Assembly: GCA_027886175.1 (NCBI GenBank)
Contig: JAJNNQ010000019.1
Span: 15,548,501 to 15,612,500, forward strand
Direction: 5' to 3'
DNA from: Phylloscopus collybita
Lineage: Eukaryota > Chordata > Aves > Passeriformes > Phylloscopidae
DNA: 64,000 nt
Positions 13,560-26,263 of this stretch are shown piece by piece. Under the pieces are notes generated by a model that saw only the letters and a list, made by a program, of their open reading frames with translations, searched no databases and had not been told where the DNA came from. A program made the position numbers and the translations under genes. The stretch's first letter is position 1, and every line of letters starts with the position of its first letter.

Positions 13560-14460
13560 AACGCCAAATGAGCTCATCCCGAATTCATTAGCAATGATTA
13601 CTCTGAGTACCAGAGGAATTAATAATCATTAGCATTTCCGAAGGAGGGCTGCCGAAGAACTGCCAGATACGGCTGGTTCCGGCTTTCCCCAGCAAGTTCC
13701 ATTCGGAGGGAGTCATTAGCTGGAACTCTGCGGTCACTGGAGAGTTCCCACTGCTATTCTGAATCCCTACTCCCAGTTCAGTTGCAATCCGGCTCTAAAA
13801 GCACTTCAAAGCCCGGCACTGCCTGGTTCACTCGCTGCTGGAATTACCTCCCTTATCCTCGTTTTGTCTCCAAGTGAATCTCCCTGCAACTCTTCTGAAA
13901 GGTTAATAAACCTGGGAGGCTGCTGGGAGCCACCCAAGGGCAAGGGGACTCCGCAGACAAAAGGGATGCAGAAACGTTGTGTTATTATTTTGTGCAAGCG
14001 AACTCTCAAAGATATCCAAGGCTTTGATTTGGCTCCTTAAAGCTCCCTCTGTTCCCAGCAGCATTTGAAGACGGCTGTTTTGCATATCAGAGGCAGCTGA
14101 CTCGGGAGGCAGAGGGAATACACTGCTCACTTTGGATGACCTTTTCCTTTGGGGATGAGCTTCCACAAGAGTTTTACTTCTCTGACAACTTATTCCCGTT
14201 CACCGTCTCCAAATGCTGCACACTTGGGATTTACATCATCCTGGTACATTCAAATACTGAGCTGAGCTTTTCTGCATAACTGCTCCTTGTGGCAGCAGAA
14301 TCACATCATGGGATTATGGAATATCCTATCCATGTTTATATGGAGCTGTCAGCATTTTTAATATCTCGCCATGGGACAGCTATCAATATAATCTGATCTT
14401 TATGGACAGGGAGCACGAAAGCTCAAGTACCGTTCATATAATCTGATTATCTCCTTCCTT
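13560..14460. other. Candidate noncoding regulatory DNA
   Basis: Roughly 0.8-1.7 kb upstream of FABP6. The region has no credible ORF but is unlike its surroundings: it is rich in homeodomain-type ATTA/TAAT cores (AATTAATAATCATTAG near 13,617) and has two copies of ATATAATCTGAT (about 14,387 and 14,436). This is the look of conserved enhancer DNA, but conservation cannot be judged from one sequence. Confidence 0.25.
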
Positions 14461-15197
14461 TTACACAGGACTGCTTTCCTTATCCAGTTTGATCTCTCTC
14501 CCAAGGTCCCTGTGATGCCACTCTACTGGTGAATTGTCCCTGCAAGTTTTATGTGGGCAGGAGAGTTTATGGCTTGAGTTCATGGACCTCCTTGCCAAGG
14601 CTGTGCAGGTCCCCCTGGCACACAGCAGCCAGGACTGAGGCTTCCATGGCTGTGCCACCCCTGCCCTGCCTCCTGTGCTACTGCTGCTTTGCTCTTTACC
14701 CCTCAGCACTGGGGTCCAGCTGGCAAAGGAAGCTTCCTTTCATTGAGTTCAGCCATCTCGGGATTAAGCTGAAGGGGTTTTAATTAATAAACTGAGTGTC
14801 AAGTATGTTTCTAGGGTAGTCAGAGTCGTTTTACAGCCACCTTTAAATCAGAATGGCAAAGGAAAGCCTGGTGGTGAGTTAAGTTTCCCCAGGTCTTTCT
14901 CTGCAGAGCTGGGAACTGGTGCATGGTCCATTTTTATTTTACTTTTATTCCATCCTGAATGCAAAACCAGTGAAATCTTAAAAGGGAAAAGACATAATTT
15001 TGTTTAAATCTGCACTAAAGGAAAGCTGAGCCTTTGGCCTTGATTCCTGCTGATCTCCAGGTTATTGGCAAGGATGTACAATTGCCTGATAACCTTGACT
15101 TCACACAGGTCGATGGCATTGATGAGTGAATCATGGGGGCCATAAAGTTCCATTTCCAAGGGGTGTGGGCCAGGTGGGCTGAGAGCTTGGGCTGGTT

Positions 15198-15203
15198 TAT
15201 AAA
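15198..15203 (+). promoter_or_regulatory. FABP6: TATA box of FABP6
   Basis: TATAAA in GGTTTATAAAGCC lies 84 bp upstream of the FABP6 start codon, which gives a start site near 15,230 and a 5' UTR of about 50 bases. About 100 bp further up is AACCTTGA (15,081-15,088), the reverse of TCAAGGTT, an NR5A2/LRH-1-like half-site. That fits an intestinal bile-acid gene but is only a motif match. Confidence 0.6.
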
Positions 15204-15281
15204 GCCAGGGCTCAGCCCAGCTGATCCATTCTGCTCTGATCCAGCTGCTGTTGCCTTCCCCAGGCTCATCCCAAGGGAACA

Positions 15282-17113
15282 ATGGCATTCACAGGCAAAT
15301 ACGAGTTCGAGGGTGACGAGAACTACGATGCCTTTGTGCAGAAGATTGGTGAGTCTGGCTGGGGTCAGGCATGGGACATGGATTGGATAAAAACACTGGG
15401 GAAAGACTGGGAGAGCTGGGATTCTTCAGCCTGGAGAGGAGAAACTTTGGGGTGACCAATTGTGGCCTCTCAAGTGCCTGAAGGGGCTACAGGAAAGATG
15501 GAGAGAGACTTTACAAGGAATGGAGTGACAGGACAAGGGGGAATGGATTCAAACTTGCAGGGTGTAGGTTTAGATGGGATATTAGGAAGAAATTGTTCCC
15601 TGTGAGGGTGGGGGTGCCCAGAGCAGCTGTGGCTGCCCCTGGATCCCTGGCAGTGCCCAAGGCCAGGCTGGACAGGGCTTGGAGCAGCCTGGGACAGTGG
15701 AAGGTGTCCCTGCCCATGGCAGGGGGTTGGATGATCTTCAAGGTCCCTTCCAACCCAACCTGTCCAAAGATTCCATGATTCCATGTGCATCTAGTTAAAG
15801 AGTAAGAGCAGAAGTAAAAATAGATATGTGCAACTAAATAGCAAAGGCCCAAGGTCCCACACATGAAATTCCAAGCATTGCATGTGTTGGTTAAGGAGAA
15901 GGGAACATTTTATGTGCTTTGTACATTTTTCCTGTGTACTGTTTCTTAGGGAAAAGAATGCAAGATTTATTTTAGCAAATGCATTAATGTACCAATATCT
16001 TTCTTTACATCAGTAATTTCAACTCAGAGCTTTGATGTTGTAAAAAAATTAAAAATAAGAAATGAACAAATCAGATGCTCTGAGAACAAACACACCACTA
16101 CCATCCTTCACTTCAAATTCAGCTGAGATTTGATAAACTCTGTGTTTTTATTGTTTAAGGTCTCCCCAGTGACAAGATTGAAATGGGAAGGAACTGCAAA
16201 ATTGTGACTGAGGTTGTGCAGAATGGGAATGACTTCACATGGACACAGCACTTCCCAGGAGGCCGCACCACCACTAACACCTTCACCGTGGGCAAGGAGG
16301 CAGACATGGAGACCATGGGAGGGAAGAAGTTCCAGGTAAATTCACAGAGCTCTTCAGCTCCCCAGCTTCAGGAGGATTTGGATTTAGGGTGAAAAGCAAA
16401 CCTGTGTCAGGCCTAGGGAAGGTGTCCCTGCCCATGGCAGGGGGTGGAACATGAGGGGCTCTGAGGCCCTTTCCAACCCAGACCATCCTGAGATTCCCTG
16501 ACTCCATCATCCCTGATTCCTGGGCTGCCTGCCAGCACCATTTTCAGAGCTGTTAATGAGTGACGTGGAGATCTGGAGCCTGCAGGAATTGGAAAATGAA
16601 CAAGTGTCTGTTTAAACTGTGAACATTCAAGAACTAAAGCCCAGGGATTTTAGCCCTGTGCATGAGGCCACCTGTGCCAGACACAGCCTCTGTCTCATGA
16701 ACTCCCAGCATCAGGTGTGCAGGTGTCACAGAGTCTGGTAACAGAAATTGCAGCAACCCCAGCAACATGAACCCTTTCTCTCTTACAGGCAACTGTCAAA
16801 ATGGAAGATGGGAAACTCGTGGCTGATTTCCCCAACTACCGCCACACTGCAGAGATCTCTGGGGGGAAGCTGGTAGAGGTGAGTGCTCAGAGATCCAGGG
16901 TAGTTCATAAAAAAACAAAGAAAATCCTTAAAATTTGAAGCTTAGGAAAAAAATCTTAAGTGAAGGACAGGCTCTCAGCCATCGCCAGGGCTGTTCCCCT
17001 GGGAGTCTAAACGCTGATTACACTGTTCAACCAAAGTTTTGGTTTGTTCTTTCTTCCAGATTTCTACTTCTTCTGGTGTAGTCTACAAAAGGACCAGCAA
17101 AAAGATTGCCTAA
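15282..17113 (+). CDS. FABP6: Ileal bile acid-binding protein (gastrotropin), complete
   Basis: FABP6 is a cytosolic 10-strand beta-barrel lipid carrier that binds bile acids in ileal enterocytes. The exons are 15,282-15,348, 16,160-16,335, 16,789-16,878 and 17,060-17,113. Their coding lengths (67, 176, 90 and 54 nt) and phases are those of the FABP family, and all introns are GT-AG. The product is 128 residues, the usual length. It starts [16 protein letters not shown], carries the gastrotropin-type segment [20 protein letters not shown] after the helical lid, and ends [10 protein letters not shown]. The start is the first ATG after the TATA-directed leader. AATAAA at 17,154 gives a short 3' UTR. 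The 0.8-kb first intron holds a CR1 tail. C1QTNF2 faces it tail to tail. Identification is firm. Confidence 0.96.
15396..15784 (+). mobile_element. CR1 LINE 3' end, about 390 bp
   Basis: Plus-oriented CR1 in FABP6 intron 1. It shows the end of ORF2-like text (GGAGAGGAGAAACTTTGGGG), the region reading back as GGATCCCTGGCAGTGCCCAA, the CCCATGGCAGGGGGTTGGAT box, AGGTCCCTTCCAACCCAACC and the terminal ATTCCATGATTCCATG octamer repeat. It is the longest CR1 copy in the window. Confidence 0.9.
16411..16507 (+). mobile_element. CR1 LINE 3' tip
   Basis: Plus-oriented CR1 tail in FABP6 intron 2: GTGTCCCTGCCCATGGCAGG followed by CCCTTTCCAACCCAGACCAT and a degenerate GATTCCCTGACTCC end. Confidence 0.8.
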
Positions 17114-17153
17114 GGCAGCAAGTTCAGTCTCTTACACTGCACTGAAAGCCAAC

Positions 17154-17159
17154 AATAAA
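17154..17159 (+). terminator. FABP6: Poly(A) signal of FABP6
   Basis: Canonical AATAAA lies 41 bases past the stop codon. Further AATAAA-like copies follow within 20 bases. Confidence 0.75.
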
Positions 17160-17244
17160 ATAAATAAAATAAAGTTCTGTCTTTGTCTCTTTCTTGGTAC
17201 TACAAACATCCTCATGTTAATGCTTACCCCATTCCTAAATAACT

Positions 17245-17316
17245 GACAGGGGTAGGACAAGATGAGATTTAAGGTCCCTCCCAACCCAAACCCTTCTGTG
17301 GCTCTGATTCTCTGCT
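17245..17316 (+). mobile_element. CR1 LINE 3' tip
   Basis: Degenerate plus-oriented CR1 end (AAGGTCCCTCCCAACCCAAA, then a CTGTGGCTCTGATTCT tail) in the gap between the 3' ends of FABP6 and C1QTNF2. Confidence 0.65.
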
Positions 17317-17625
17317 CTGAGGGACACCAGTGGTGCTCAGAGCACCACTTTGTGTCCTGAGAGGAGCCCTGAATCTTAAAAACAAGACCTTTTAATCACT
17401 TCCTGTACAGACCAGATGCCTTTCCTGTTAGAACTGCCTTGATGGGGCTGAGAGGGACTTTTACAACTCCAGCGGACAAATTCCTGGCTCTGAACTGGCT
17501 GGCAAAACCTAATTCCATTAACAAGGATTGTGCTGGGATGTAGGGGAGGAGGCACAGTGACACAATCTCCAGCATCAGTGGCACTTCCCAGCTCAGCTTT
17601 AGGAAATTACTGTTGGTTTGCATGC

Positions 17626-17631
17626 TTTATT
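17626..17631 (-). terminator. C1QTNF2: Poly(A) signal of C1QTNF2
   Basis: AATAAA on the minus strand, 306 bases beyond the stop codon. It leaves only about 450 bp between the ends of the convergent FABP6 and C1QTNF2 transcripts. Confidence 0.6.
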
Positions 17632-17936
17632 GTAACAATGCAATAGCCAAAGCATTCTGTACCAGTATTTGAGTAACATGTCCATGGCATGTTGGAATAA
17701 TCATGGCATACATAACAGGTGGCTTTGGGATGGAGACATGAGGCTGCTGAAATCCTGGTACCCCGTGGGTTTGATGGCATCAAGGAAAAGTGTAAATAGC
17801 CCATACAGAGTGCAGTCAACTGATAATCCCATAGGCAAATGTGGAATCATCTGATCATCCCAGACATGTCCCACGTAAGGCCACACTTTGTTGGATTGAG
17901 GCCCATTTCCTATTTTTTTTCCCATAGTTTCTCATC

Positions 17937-19972
17937 CTACACTTCATTGAGATAATCTTGGTCAGGATAAATCAAGAATCCAGTAAATAAGCTGTCTGTC
18001 CAGTAAGGATCATAAAAGAGCCCGTTTTGCTCTGAGTAAAAGATTTGCAGCCACACCTCATCCTCCTCCTTCAGGGCCAGCACGGTGGATCCAGAGGCCA
18101 CGTCGTGGTTCCCAGTGTTGGCATCAAAAGTCTTGATCCGGTACTGGCCGTTGTGCACCAGGCCAATGGCCAGGTGCTTGTTGGCCAAAGTGATGTCGTA
18201 GGTGAAGTAGTAAATCCCCGGGATGCTGCAGATGAACTTCCCACTGGAAGCGTTGTAATGTCCTCCCTCGTTCATCAGGATCCTGTCAAACTTGATGGGC
18301 AGCCTCTCCCTGGGGTAGCTCTTGGACACTGCCACGGAGAAGGCAGACTTGGCCCTGCTGGCACTGCAGCTGCAGGGCCCCGGCAGCCCAGGGTCCCCCT
18401 TGCTCCCCTTGGGCCCTTTCTTCCCTGGGGCTCCGTTTTTCCCGGGATTGCCCTTTAAACCCTTGGGCCCCCGGGGCCCTGCCTTGCCAATGGCTCCTGT
18501 TTTCCCCTTCGGGCCTGGCTTGCCAGGGTTTCCTGTTTTGCCCTGGGGACCTGGAAGACAAATTATCTTATCAATTTTTCTTATCACTATCAGAAAGAGC
18601 TGATACAGTTAATAGAAGGGGGTTAGAGCATTGCAGCAGGGATTTCATTTAGGATGAAGCCATTGTTGGTTTGCACTGATGAGAATCCCAAAAAAATCCC
18701 ATCTGGGGCTGGACATCTCTCTGGACTGACCAGCCAGGATAGGCAGGGAGTTGGTGTGGTAACAGTGGAACTCTGTCCTTTTTAAGGACCAAAAGGCTGA
18801 TTCCATTATCTGTCTCATTTGAGAAAAAGGAAGAATTAAAGCTTTAAATGTTCGGGTTTTACAGAGTGGGACAGGTTTGTGAAGCTTACAGAGCCCCACT
18901 TTGAGCAGGTGAGTACTTTTGATCTCGTCCTTTGTTTTGTTTTGTTTTTTACTTTTAGCATGAAACTGTTTAAAAACAAGGTAAAAGTAAATCTAGACGT
19001 GGTAAAAAGCCCAGCCCAGCTGGGGGATGAACCAGCAAACAACGGGGGCAGGGGCTGCCTTGAGATAGGAAGGGAGTTGGGCTGGCAATGATTCTGGCTC
19101 GGTGGTATCTGATATGAGCAAAATCGTGAGGATTTATGCAGTGTCTCTTGACCTGCTGTAGCAAGAGCAGATCGAACTCTGCTGTGGCTGGAAATCTGCT
19201 CTCCAGATTCCCGGTTTGGGGAGGGAGAAGGGAGGCAGCAGCAAGCAGGGCTCGCTGGCGTTGCTGAGGCAGGAGTGCTCTCTAGTGTGGCAGAGGGAAA
19301 TCACTGCTCTGCACAGGCTGCTCCTGCTGCCTCCCGGCTCCGGCAGGATCCGGAGCACAGCCCCGCCTCACCTCTGTTGTTCGCTCTGGTTTGCTCCGGC
19401 ATGGCCAGAGCCGGTCCCGTTATCCTGCTCTGGGCAGCCGATCCCTCCTTTTCTCATCTGGCTCTGGTTTTCCTGGGAGCAGGACCCACAGACCAGCTCC
19501 TTGTCTCCTCCAGAGAGCCCTGATCAGCGCAGGGCAGACCTCACTGTGTCACAAAATGAAGCCAACAGGAATTGCCCTCAGCTGTCAGGATACGATGTGA
19601 GTCTGGATCCCCTCTGAGAAAACGGGATCATTTGGAGAGCGGACAGCGGGAAATTCTGGCGGAGTGTCCCAGGAGGTGTAGCTGCACCACAGCTTCCACC
19701 CTTCCATTGTCATGCTGAGCGCCTCTCTTACCTTCGTCGCCGTGCTCGCCCTTGTCCCCGTCCTGGCCGTCCTTGCCGTCCTTGCCTGGGAAGCCCATCC
19801 TGCCCACGGTCCCGGGAGTCCCTGGCACGCCGGGGGGCCCGGGGGGCCCGGGGGGCCCTGGCAGGCTGCAGGCCAGCTGGGCACCCTCCTGCAGCTCCCG
19901 CTTGGCAAAGCCCCCCAGGATGTGGTTTGCCACGCAGGGCACGGTCCAGAGGAGCAGCACAGCAGAGATCAT
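17937..19972 (-). CDS. C1QTNF2: C1q and TNF-related protein 2 (CTRP2), complete
   Basis: C1QTNF2 is a secreted trimeric C1q/TNF-superfamily protein of the adiponectin type, linked to metabolic signalling. The coding exons are 19,732-19,972 and 17,937-18,550, joined by a GT-AG intron that splits a collagen glycine codon. The product is 284 residues, against 285 in human. A signal peptide ([15 protein letters not shown]) is followed by a Gly-X-Y collagen stalk (about 39-139) with a Cys-Ser-Cys pair at its end. The C1q domain (about 148-284) has the typical [20 protein letters not shown] and [20 protein letters not shown] strands and ends DQDYLNEV. An acceptor at 19,981-19,982, eight bases before the ATG, implies an upstream noncoding exon. 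The start is the Met heading the only signal peptide. Confidence 0.95.
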
Positions 19973-22640
19973 GGCACAGCCTGTGGGGAGGAGCAGCGTG
20001 TGGGCACCACTGGCATGGGCTGGTGTAGAAACTTGCATGAAAATGGGAGATTATTTGGCTTGTTTGGCAGGGTGGGGGAGCTGTTTGCTTTGGTGTGATG
20101 CGATTCCAAGGACTTGGCTCACAGAGTTTTCTAGGTCAGCTCAATATTTTTATCACACTCTTCCCCAAGTCTGTATCTATGGTCATCCCTCATTTTGTTT
20201 TGCTTCCTGAGCCTCTTTCCCCCCAAAATACCAGGAGCAATGGCAGAGGGGTGCAGAAAGCAACTGCTTGGAACCAGAAGAGTGGAAGAAGGAGAAAGGT
20301 TTGGTGTGAACATCCCCAGCATGACCTGCCCGTGGTTGTATCAAAGCACAAAGCCCATGGTGTGATGCAGGGCAGGACTCAGAAGAGAGGCTGGGCAGTC
20401 TTTGGGCCAGGCCTTAGTGCCTTTTGCCTGTCAGTTCGAGCTGAGCCTCATCCCCTTCCCCACTGCAGCTCAGCTTTAGCAGCTCCCCAGTACTGCTATG
20501 TGCAACTCCTGCCCTGGAAATAAGACGCTTAGAGCACTGGCTAAATTCCATGTTGGCCTTATCTCTCATCCTGCTCTCAGCTCCTGAGGAGTGGAAATGC
20601 ATATTCAGGTGCTCCAAATCCAGCCAGCTGATCCTACATATTTATGCTCAGTAGGAGCCCCCAGTTCTGTGATATTATAATTAAGAACATACAGAGGAGA
20701 GGGAAATGCAAACCAGATTCAGGGCTGGATTTGGCTGCTAAGCCCTTTGGTTCCTCAGCTCTGATTTGCTGGTGCTGAAAGGCGTTGGTTTAATGGACTT
20801 GTGAGACGGAAAACACCACCCAGTGTTCATGCAGAAAGCTGAATGAAGGCTTCTGAGTTCATGGAAAAGGAAACAAAATGTTCAAGTGCCTGGAGTGGGA
20901 GATCACAAGGAAAGCTGCATCCCTGCTTCCCAGGAACTCCTCCAATAAGGCAGAGAAGTGAGAGGTGTCTGGAGGTAGGTGACACTCACAAGTTGTGGCA
21001 GGGAAAAATGTCATTGTGGAGCATAACCTGGAGAAAAGCTGGGAATGCCTCATGTGGAGAAAGGTGCCAGAAGGAGCAGAGAGTGGGAGGGCAGCTCCTC
21101 CTCTGGCAGTTTGTCACCATAATCACTTCTGTTAACTTGAGACAAGCCATCTCCTTGACCTGATGAGGTAAAAAGTGGCAAATAAAATCCCCTGTGGCTG
21201 GGAGGTCTGTGGAACCAGCATGTGGATAAGTGGGGAGTATCCAAGTACCTGGAGTTGTGCTCTAGCACAGCTCCAGAGCTGGTGCTAATTAACAGCTCCA
21301 CAAGAACGCTCCATCCCATATCCCAGCAACGTGTGTGGGATGCAAAGCACCACCACATCCACAAGAGCATCTATAAATAACCTCTTCAAGAAATCTTTTT
21401 GAAAGAGAACAAACCTCATGCTGTTCCACCTTAAAAGGAAAATTGTTCTTCGATGTAGAAGGTCCAATGAGCTCCAAAAAGCAAATTGGAAGCAGATCAG
21501 CATCTCCCCTCTCCCTGGTGTGGGCAGCCAGCCCAACACAGGAGGCTGTGCAGCAGCAGGGCTGATTTTCCAATGACATTTTAACCTATGGCTTTGTCAC
21601 CAGGGTTAGACCTCTTTGGGCCATGACCAATGCCTGTTGTGCATTAAAGAAGTGTTTCTGTAAGAGAAGATCCTGCCTGGAAGAGTCAGGATCAGCTGCA
21701 CTTTCTGCTGTTTCCAAGGCAGCTGGGCTGAAATCCCAGAGGAAAATCCCTGAGGGTTGCAAGATGCAGGGTTTGGTGGCACGTGCAGTGGTTGGATGGT
21801 GATTTTTTGGCCAGTGTGCCATGTGGTGGTAGGAATAGGAAACAGAGGGACTTGCTGCTTGGAGGGTGGCAGGAGCAGGATGTGGGGACACAGCAGTGAG
21901 CAGACACCATGACTTTCTTCTCTATTTCCTTTAAATATTTGAGGCTTTCTCAAACAAAACACCCATCTTTCTGCCTCACCATTTCCTAGTGTCCCTCAAG
22001 GTGTCTTAATTAATCTTCAAGATAATCATTATCCCTATGAGCCTAATTCTCTGGAGCTCTGGAGGTTGCCCTGCAGCATCCTGAGGGTGGAAGCAAAAGG
22101 AGCCTTGGGTGCAAGGCTGATTTAGGTAAAATCAGGTGTGACAGCAGTGACAGAACACCTGAAAGGAGTAATTTAACTGACAGGAGCCAGGGCAGTACTT
22201 GCACCAACAGGGGTTTCATCTGTTCCCTGCTGCTGCACAAAGCGACGGCAAAGGAGGGAAAACAGAGGATTCACCTTCTGTCCTGAACCTGCAGTGCTCT
22301 CTTGGCTTCACGCACCGGGAATTCCTGTGCCAAACCTTCCCTAGCCTGGAGCAGAAACAGCAGGAATTCCTGTGCCAAACCTTCCCTATCCCCGAGCCCA
22401 AACCCGTCTCGGCAGCTGCCCAGAGCAGGGCCAGGCTGGAGGAGGTGGGAGCTCCCAGCAAAGGCTGAGGAATGTTTCCCTCACGGTGTTATTTCTTTAA
22501 CTGGCAACTGTTGCCTTTATGGATTCCTGCGCAGGCTTTGGAAACCTGAGCGCTCAGTGATTTAGACCTTATTTGGGAAGTTTTCAAAGTTAAGGTTAAG
22601 AGGAGGGTGAGGCAGAAGAAGGAAAAGTGGATCTACTCAC

Positions 22641-22750
22641 CAGCCTGGTCTCCTCAGTGAGGTCCTGACAGGCGCTGGCAGCCCCCAGGGCTTCAGGCAG
22701 ATGTTTTGCTGCAGATCCCGGCCCCGTCCTGCCACAGCAGGTCCTGGGAG
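22641..22750 (-). other. C1QTNF2: Probable noncoding first exon of C1QTNF2
   Basis: A strong donor (GGCTG|GTGAGTAG, exon end at 22,641) pairs with the acceptor just before the coding exon at 19,980. An AATAAAAAG element near 22,775 on the minus strand could act as a TATA-like box about 25-30 bp above the inferred start. The 5' boundary is a guess; transcript data would fix it. Confidence 0.45.
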
Positions 22751-25700
22751 GGCCGTGCAGGATTGACTTCGGTCCTTTTTATTCCTGTTTTACTCCTTTT
22801 TGTGCGTAGTTTGAGCTCCCTCCAGCAGCTCCACTTTGGCTCCACGTTGCCAAAGGCATATTTTTATTATTGTGTAATGGATCCGTGCCTCTTCCTCGGT
22901 CACGTGGCACGGGAAGAGATTTTTACGCACATGTGGCTGGAAAGCTCTTGATGCGTGGGGAGCTTTTCCCTTTTCCCTTTCTCCCTCTCCCTTGCCGTCC
23001 TGGAGGAAAGGCTCAGGGGCTGCCTGGATCACTTCTGACTGATGCTGCCCCTCTCTGCTGCAGTCGCTGCCCGCACAAGCAGGGAATGGGTAAGGCCGAT
23101 CCAACTGGGGAACAACTTTGACACTTTATCCCCGAGCATTAAAGGGAAGAAAATCTTGTCCTAGGGGTGGAAACTCACTTGAATCACTCCAGGCTTGAAT
23201 TTAAGGACTGAAGTCATGAAGCAGAAGCTATGCAAATGCAAATTTGTACCTCAGCACTTCTTCAGGCTGATGTGCACTACAAAATACAGCTTTGTCATAG
23301 GGATGGCAGGGCAGGAACGCTTCTATCTTGGGGAAGGCTTGGGATTTTGTTTTAAGCTTGGAAAGTAATTGCAACCCCCCAACAATTGCTTCCAGGTAAG
23401 GCAGGAGCAGCAGGAGCAGCAGCTGAGGCTGGGGCAGGATGCTTTGGGATGCTGCCAGGTATTGACCAGACTCATCCCTGGTTGTGGGTTCCTGCTCTGG
23501 CCCCACCAGGACCCCACACGGGCCGTGGGACAGGCGTGTGCCTGGTGGAAGGGCTCCAAACCCTGCCCTGCAGCCAGTAAATCCTTTCTGCTCAGTGCAG
23601 GACATCAGCTGATCGGGAGAATGCTGGGATTCCTTGCTCTGCCCAAATTCATCCTTCTCAGAGCTGTCGTGGTTTATTTTTAAGCTTTCCCCTGTGCCTG
23701 CTTTTGGCACTTGGTGGGAACGGATCTAACATAAAAATGAAGTCTGTACACAGTTGGCTTTGTGAGCTGGGGCCAGTTTAGATGCTCCTGGGAGGACTGG
23801 GAACATTTGGCTGAGGAGCACAGGGCTGTTTTCGTGCTGTGCTGACAGTCCCACAGAGCTCCTGCAGAGCCAGCGCCCGGCCCCAGCTCCGTGACATTGA
23901 AAAACCTCCAGGAGAACAACCCCCCTTCCCAAACCCGTGCAATCCTCAGCTTTGCATTTCCCTGGGAAAAGGGCTGTTCTAGAAAAGCTGGCTCACCTCT
24001 GGCACCGGGGTGATCACAGCTGGGACAGACCCAGACTGTCTGCTCCAAGGGCTGCTCTGGGTATTGGTCAGACAGAAGTTCTCACTTTTTGCCTATTTCC
24101 ATAAAGTTTGTAAGAACCCAGATCTCGTGCTGGGCCCCTGTGCCTGGGTGTGGGCCAAAAGGCTCAAAGCACTGCATGTGAAATAGGAAACCAGGTGAAA
24201 GCTTCCCATGGGCTTTGCTGTGGTACCAGCTGGATGGGCCTGGGAAGCCACAGTGGTATCCTCAGACACTGATGGTGTGGAAAAGGAAAGGTTCCTCTGC
24301 TGTCCAGGGACCCCATGGCACCTGTGCTTTGGGATGGGTGTGGCATGGGCCAGGGATGAGAAGATGCTTGGATAAACAGCAATCCTGCCAGGCAGCTCCA
24401 GGCAGGAACAGGGAATTGACACTTGGGGTGATTTTGTGCCCAGGTCTGCAGCATGGGGAAGGCAGTGAGGGCCTGACCTAGTTCAGCAGCGTGGGGGAAA
24501 ACTGCTGGGAAGCTCCTGCCAGGCAGATGGAAAATCTGTCTGTGCTGCATGGCCAGGCCAGGCTCCAGTGGGGTCCCAGACAGCTCTGCTGAGAACGCTT
24601 GGCAGCACAACTGATTAAATAAACAAACTGCACAGAGAATCAGAGCAGCCTGAGACTCACGATCAGTGGTTTTTTTTGTGTCAGTGAGACACTGCAGGGG
24701 ACATTACAGCAGACCTTGTCCCCTCTGTGCTGCTTTTCAGCAGAAGCCTCTCTGCTGTGGCTCCCGTGGTGGCCCCAGGGAAGGGGGGCTGGCTCAGGGA
24801 CAGGTGTGGGCTGGGGTGCAACCCCTGCTCAGGATGCTCTGCCTGGAGTGAGGTGCAACAGCTCAAACAATGCCCTGCTTGCAAAGCTGTCAGTGAGTGG
24901 AGAAGGGGTTCATGCTGCTTTTGGAGTGAATAATGCAAAAACCAGCCTGATCCACGGATCCCAAAGTTAAACATCCTGAGAGCGAGGTGAAAATGTGGCA
25001 GATGATGAAGTATCTGATAAAGGAACAAACAAGTGATGCTACTGACACCTTACCCAAAGCTGCTGAGCTGGCACAGCTGGCCCAGACACATCTGACTGAC
25101 AGCCCAGGCCCACTTTTTAACCGAGGGTTTTCCAACACACCCCTCTTGGAGAGTGTGTGGAGATTCCTCCCTGGAGTGGGGACACCCCCCAAGGCCACTC
25201 CTCAGGGCTGAGCCATTTATCCACAGTCCTTGCTCTGGATGTGTAACACCATTCTCTAGTTAATACTTTTTGCTATCTTTAGTATACTTTAGTAAATATT
25301 TCAATTTTTCTTCAAAAATAGTGCACTGTACTCTAGTAGTAGTTCTGGCTACTCATACTAGCTAAGAAATAATTCTGTTTAAGGCCTTTTTAGTCTTATC
25401 ATTAGCATGATAAATCATTTATTTCTATATAAATATACCTGGTTTGTCATCCTTAATCCTGCAGGACAAAGTCACCTAAAGGTTCAGTCACCCTTTGCTG
25501 TTGCTGCACACGTGCTGTGGGGAGAAGTGGGAGTGCCTAAATGTGGGTGACCATCAGTTCCCAGGACAGGGCTGTGTCCCAGCCTGCAAGGATTTCCTCT
25601 TGTTTACCTTCTGAGCATTCACTGGTTTCATTGTTAGGTACTGACCTTGCAGCCACGACTTTGTAACCAAATAAAATGATTCAGCAAATGCCAGAAGAGC

Positions 25701-26263
25701 TGAAATTCACCCCCAGGCTGGAGGCAGCCTAAAAACCGGCAATAACAGTGGGAGTGTGCCTCACCAAACATGAGTGTCAGTGCTTTGGGGTTTCAGGGAG
25801 ATACTAATGGGAAGGAAGAAGCATTTTTCCACCCAACAGGCCTCCAGTCTTAGTGTGGGATGGTGATTTGAGTAATTTTTATTGCCCTGCATAAAAGCAG
25901 TTTAGAAGTCTGTAAGCAGCCTACAGAGAGTGATTGTCCCTCTCCAAAAGGCCCCATAAAAATGAGTCAAAACCCTGTTTAAACTTAAAGGATGCCCTTG
26001 AGGCCATTAGCTCTGCTTAGGAGCTGCAGCCCTGACCCATTAAGATAAAAATAAATAGAGCTTATTTTGGGAAGACGGAAGTGGGAACCAGCCCAATCAC
26101 ACACAGTGAGCCACTGCCAGCACTGAGCAGATGCTGCAGAAATCTTGGGGTTGTTGCCTTTTGTTCTATGTACCTCCTATCAATAATTCAAAGTAAATTT
26201 GGTAAATTCTGTAATTCAAAATAAATTCAGCAACCTTTTTGACTCACCACAATTGGCCCCTAC

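Noticed and set aside
13041..13577. 178-codon minus-strand ORF
   Set aside because: No recognisable domain, and composition follows the nucleotide bias. The adjoining DNA looks like noncoding regulatory sequence.
15470..15790. Minus-strand ORFs of 106-117 codons in FABP6 intron 1
   Set aside because: They are translations of the CR1 element in antisense and recur as similar ORFs in the CR1 copies near 16.4, 35 and 62.3 kb.
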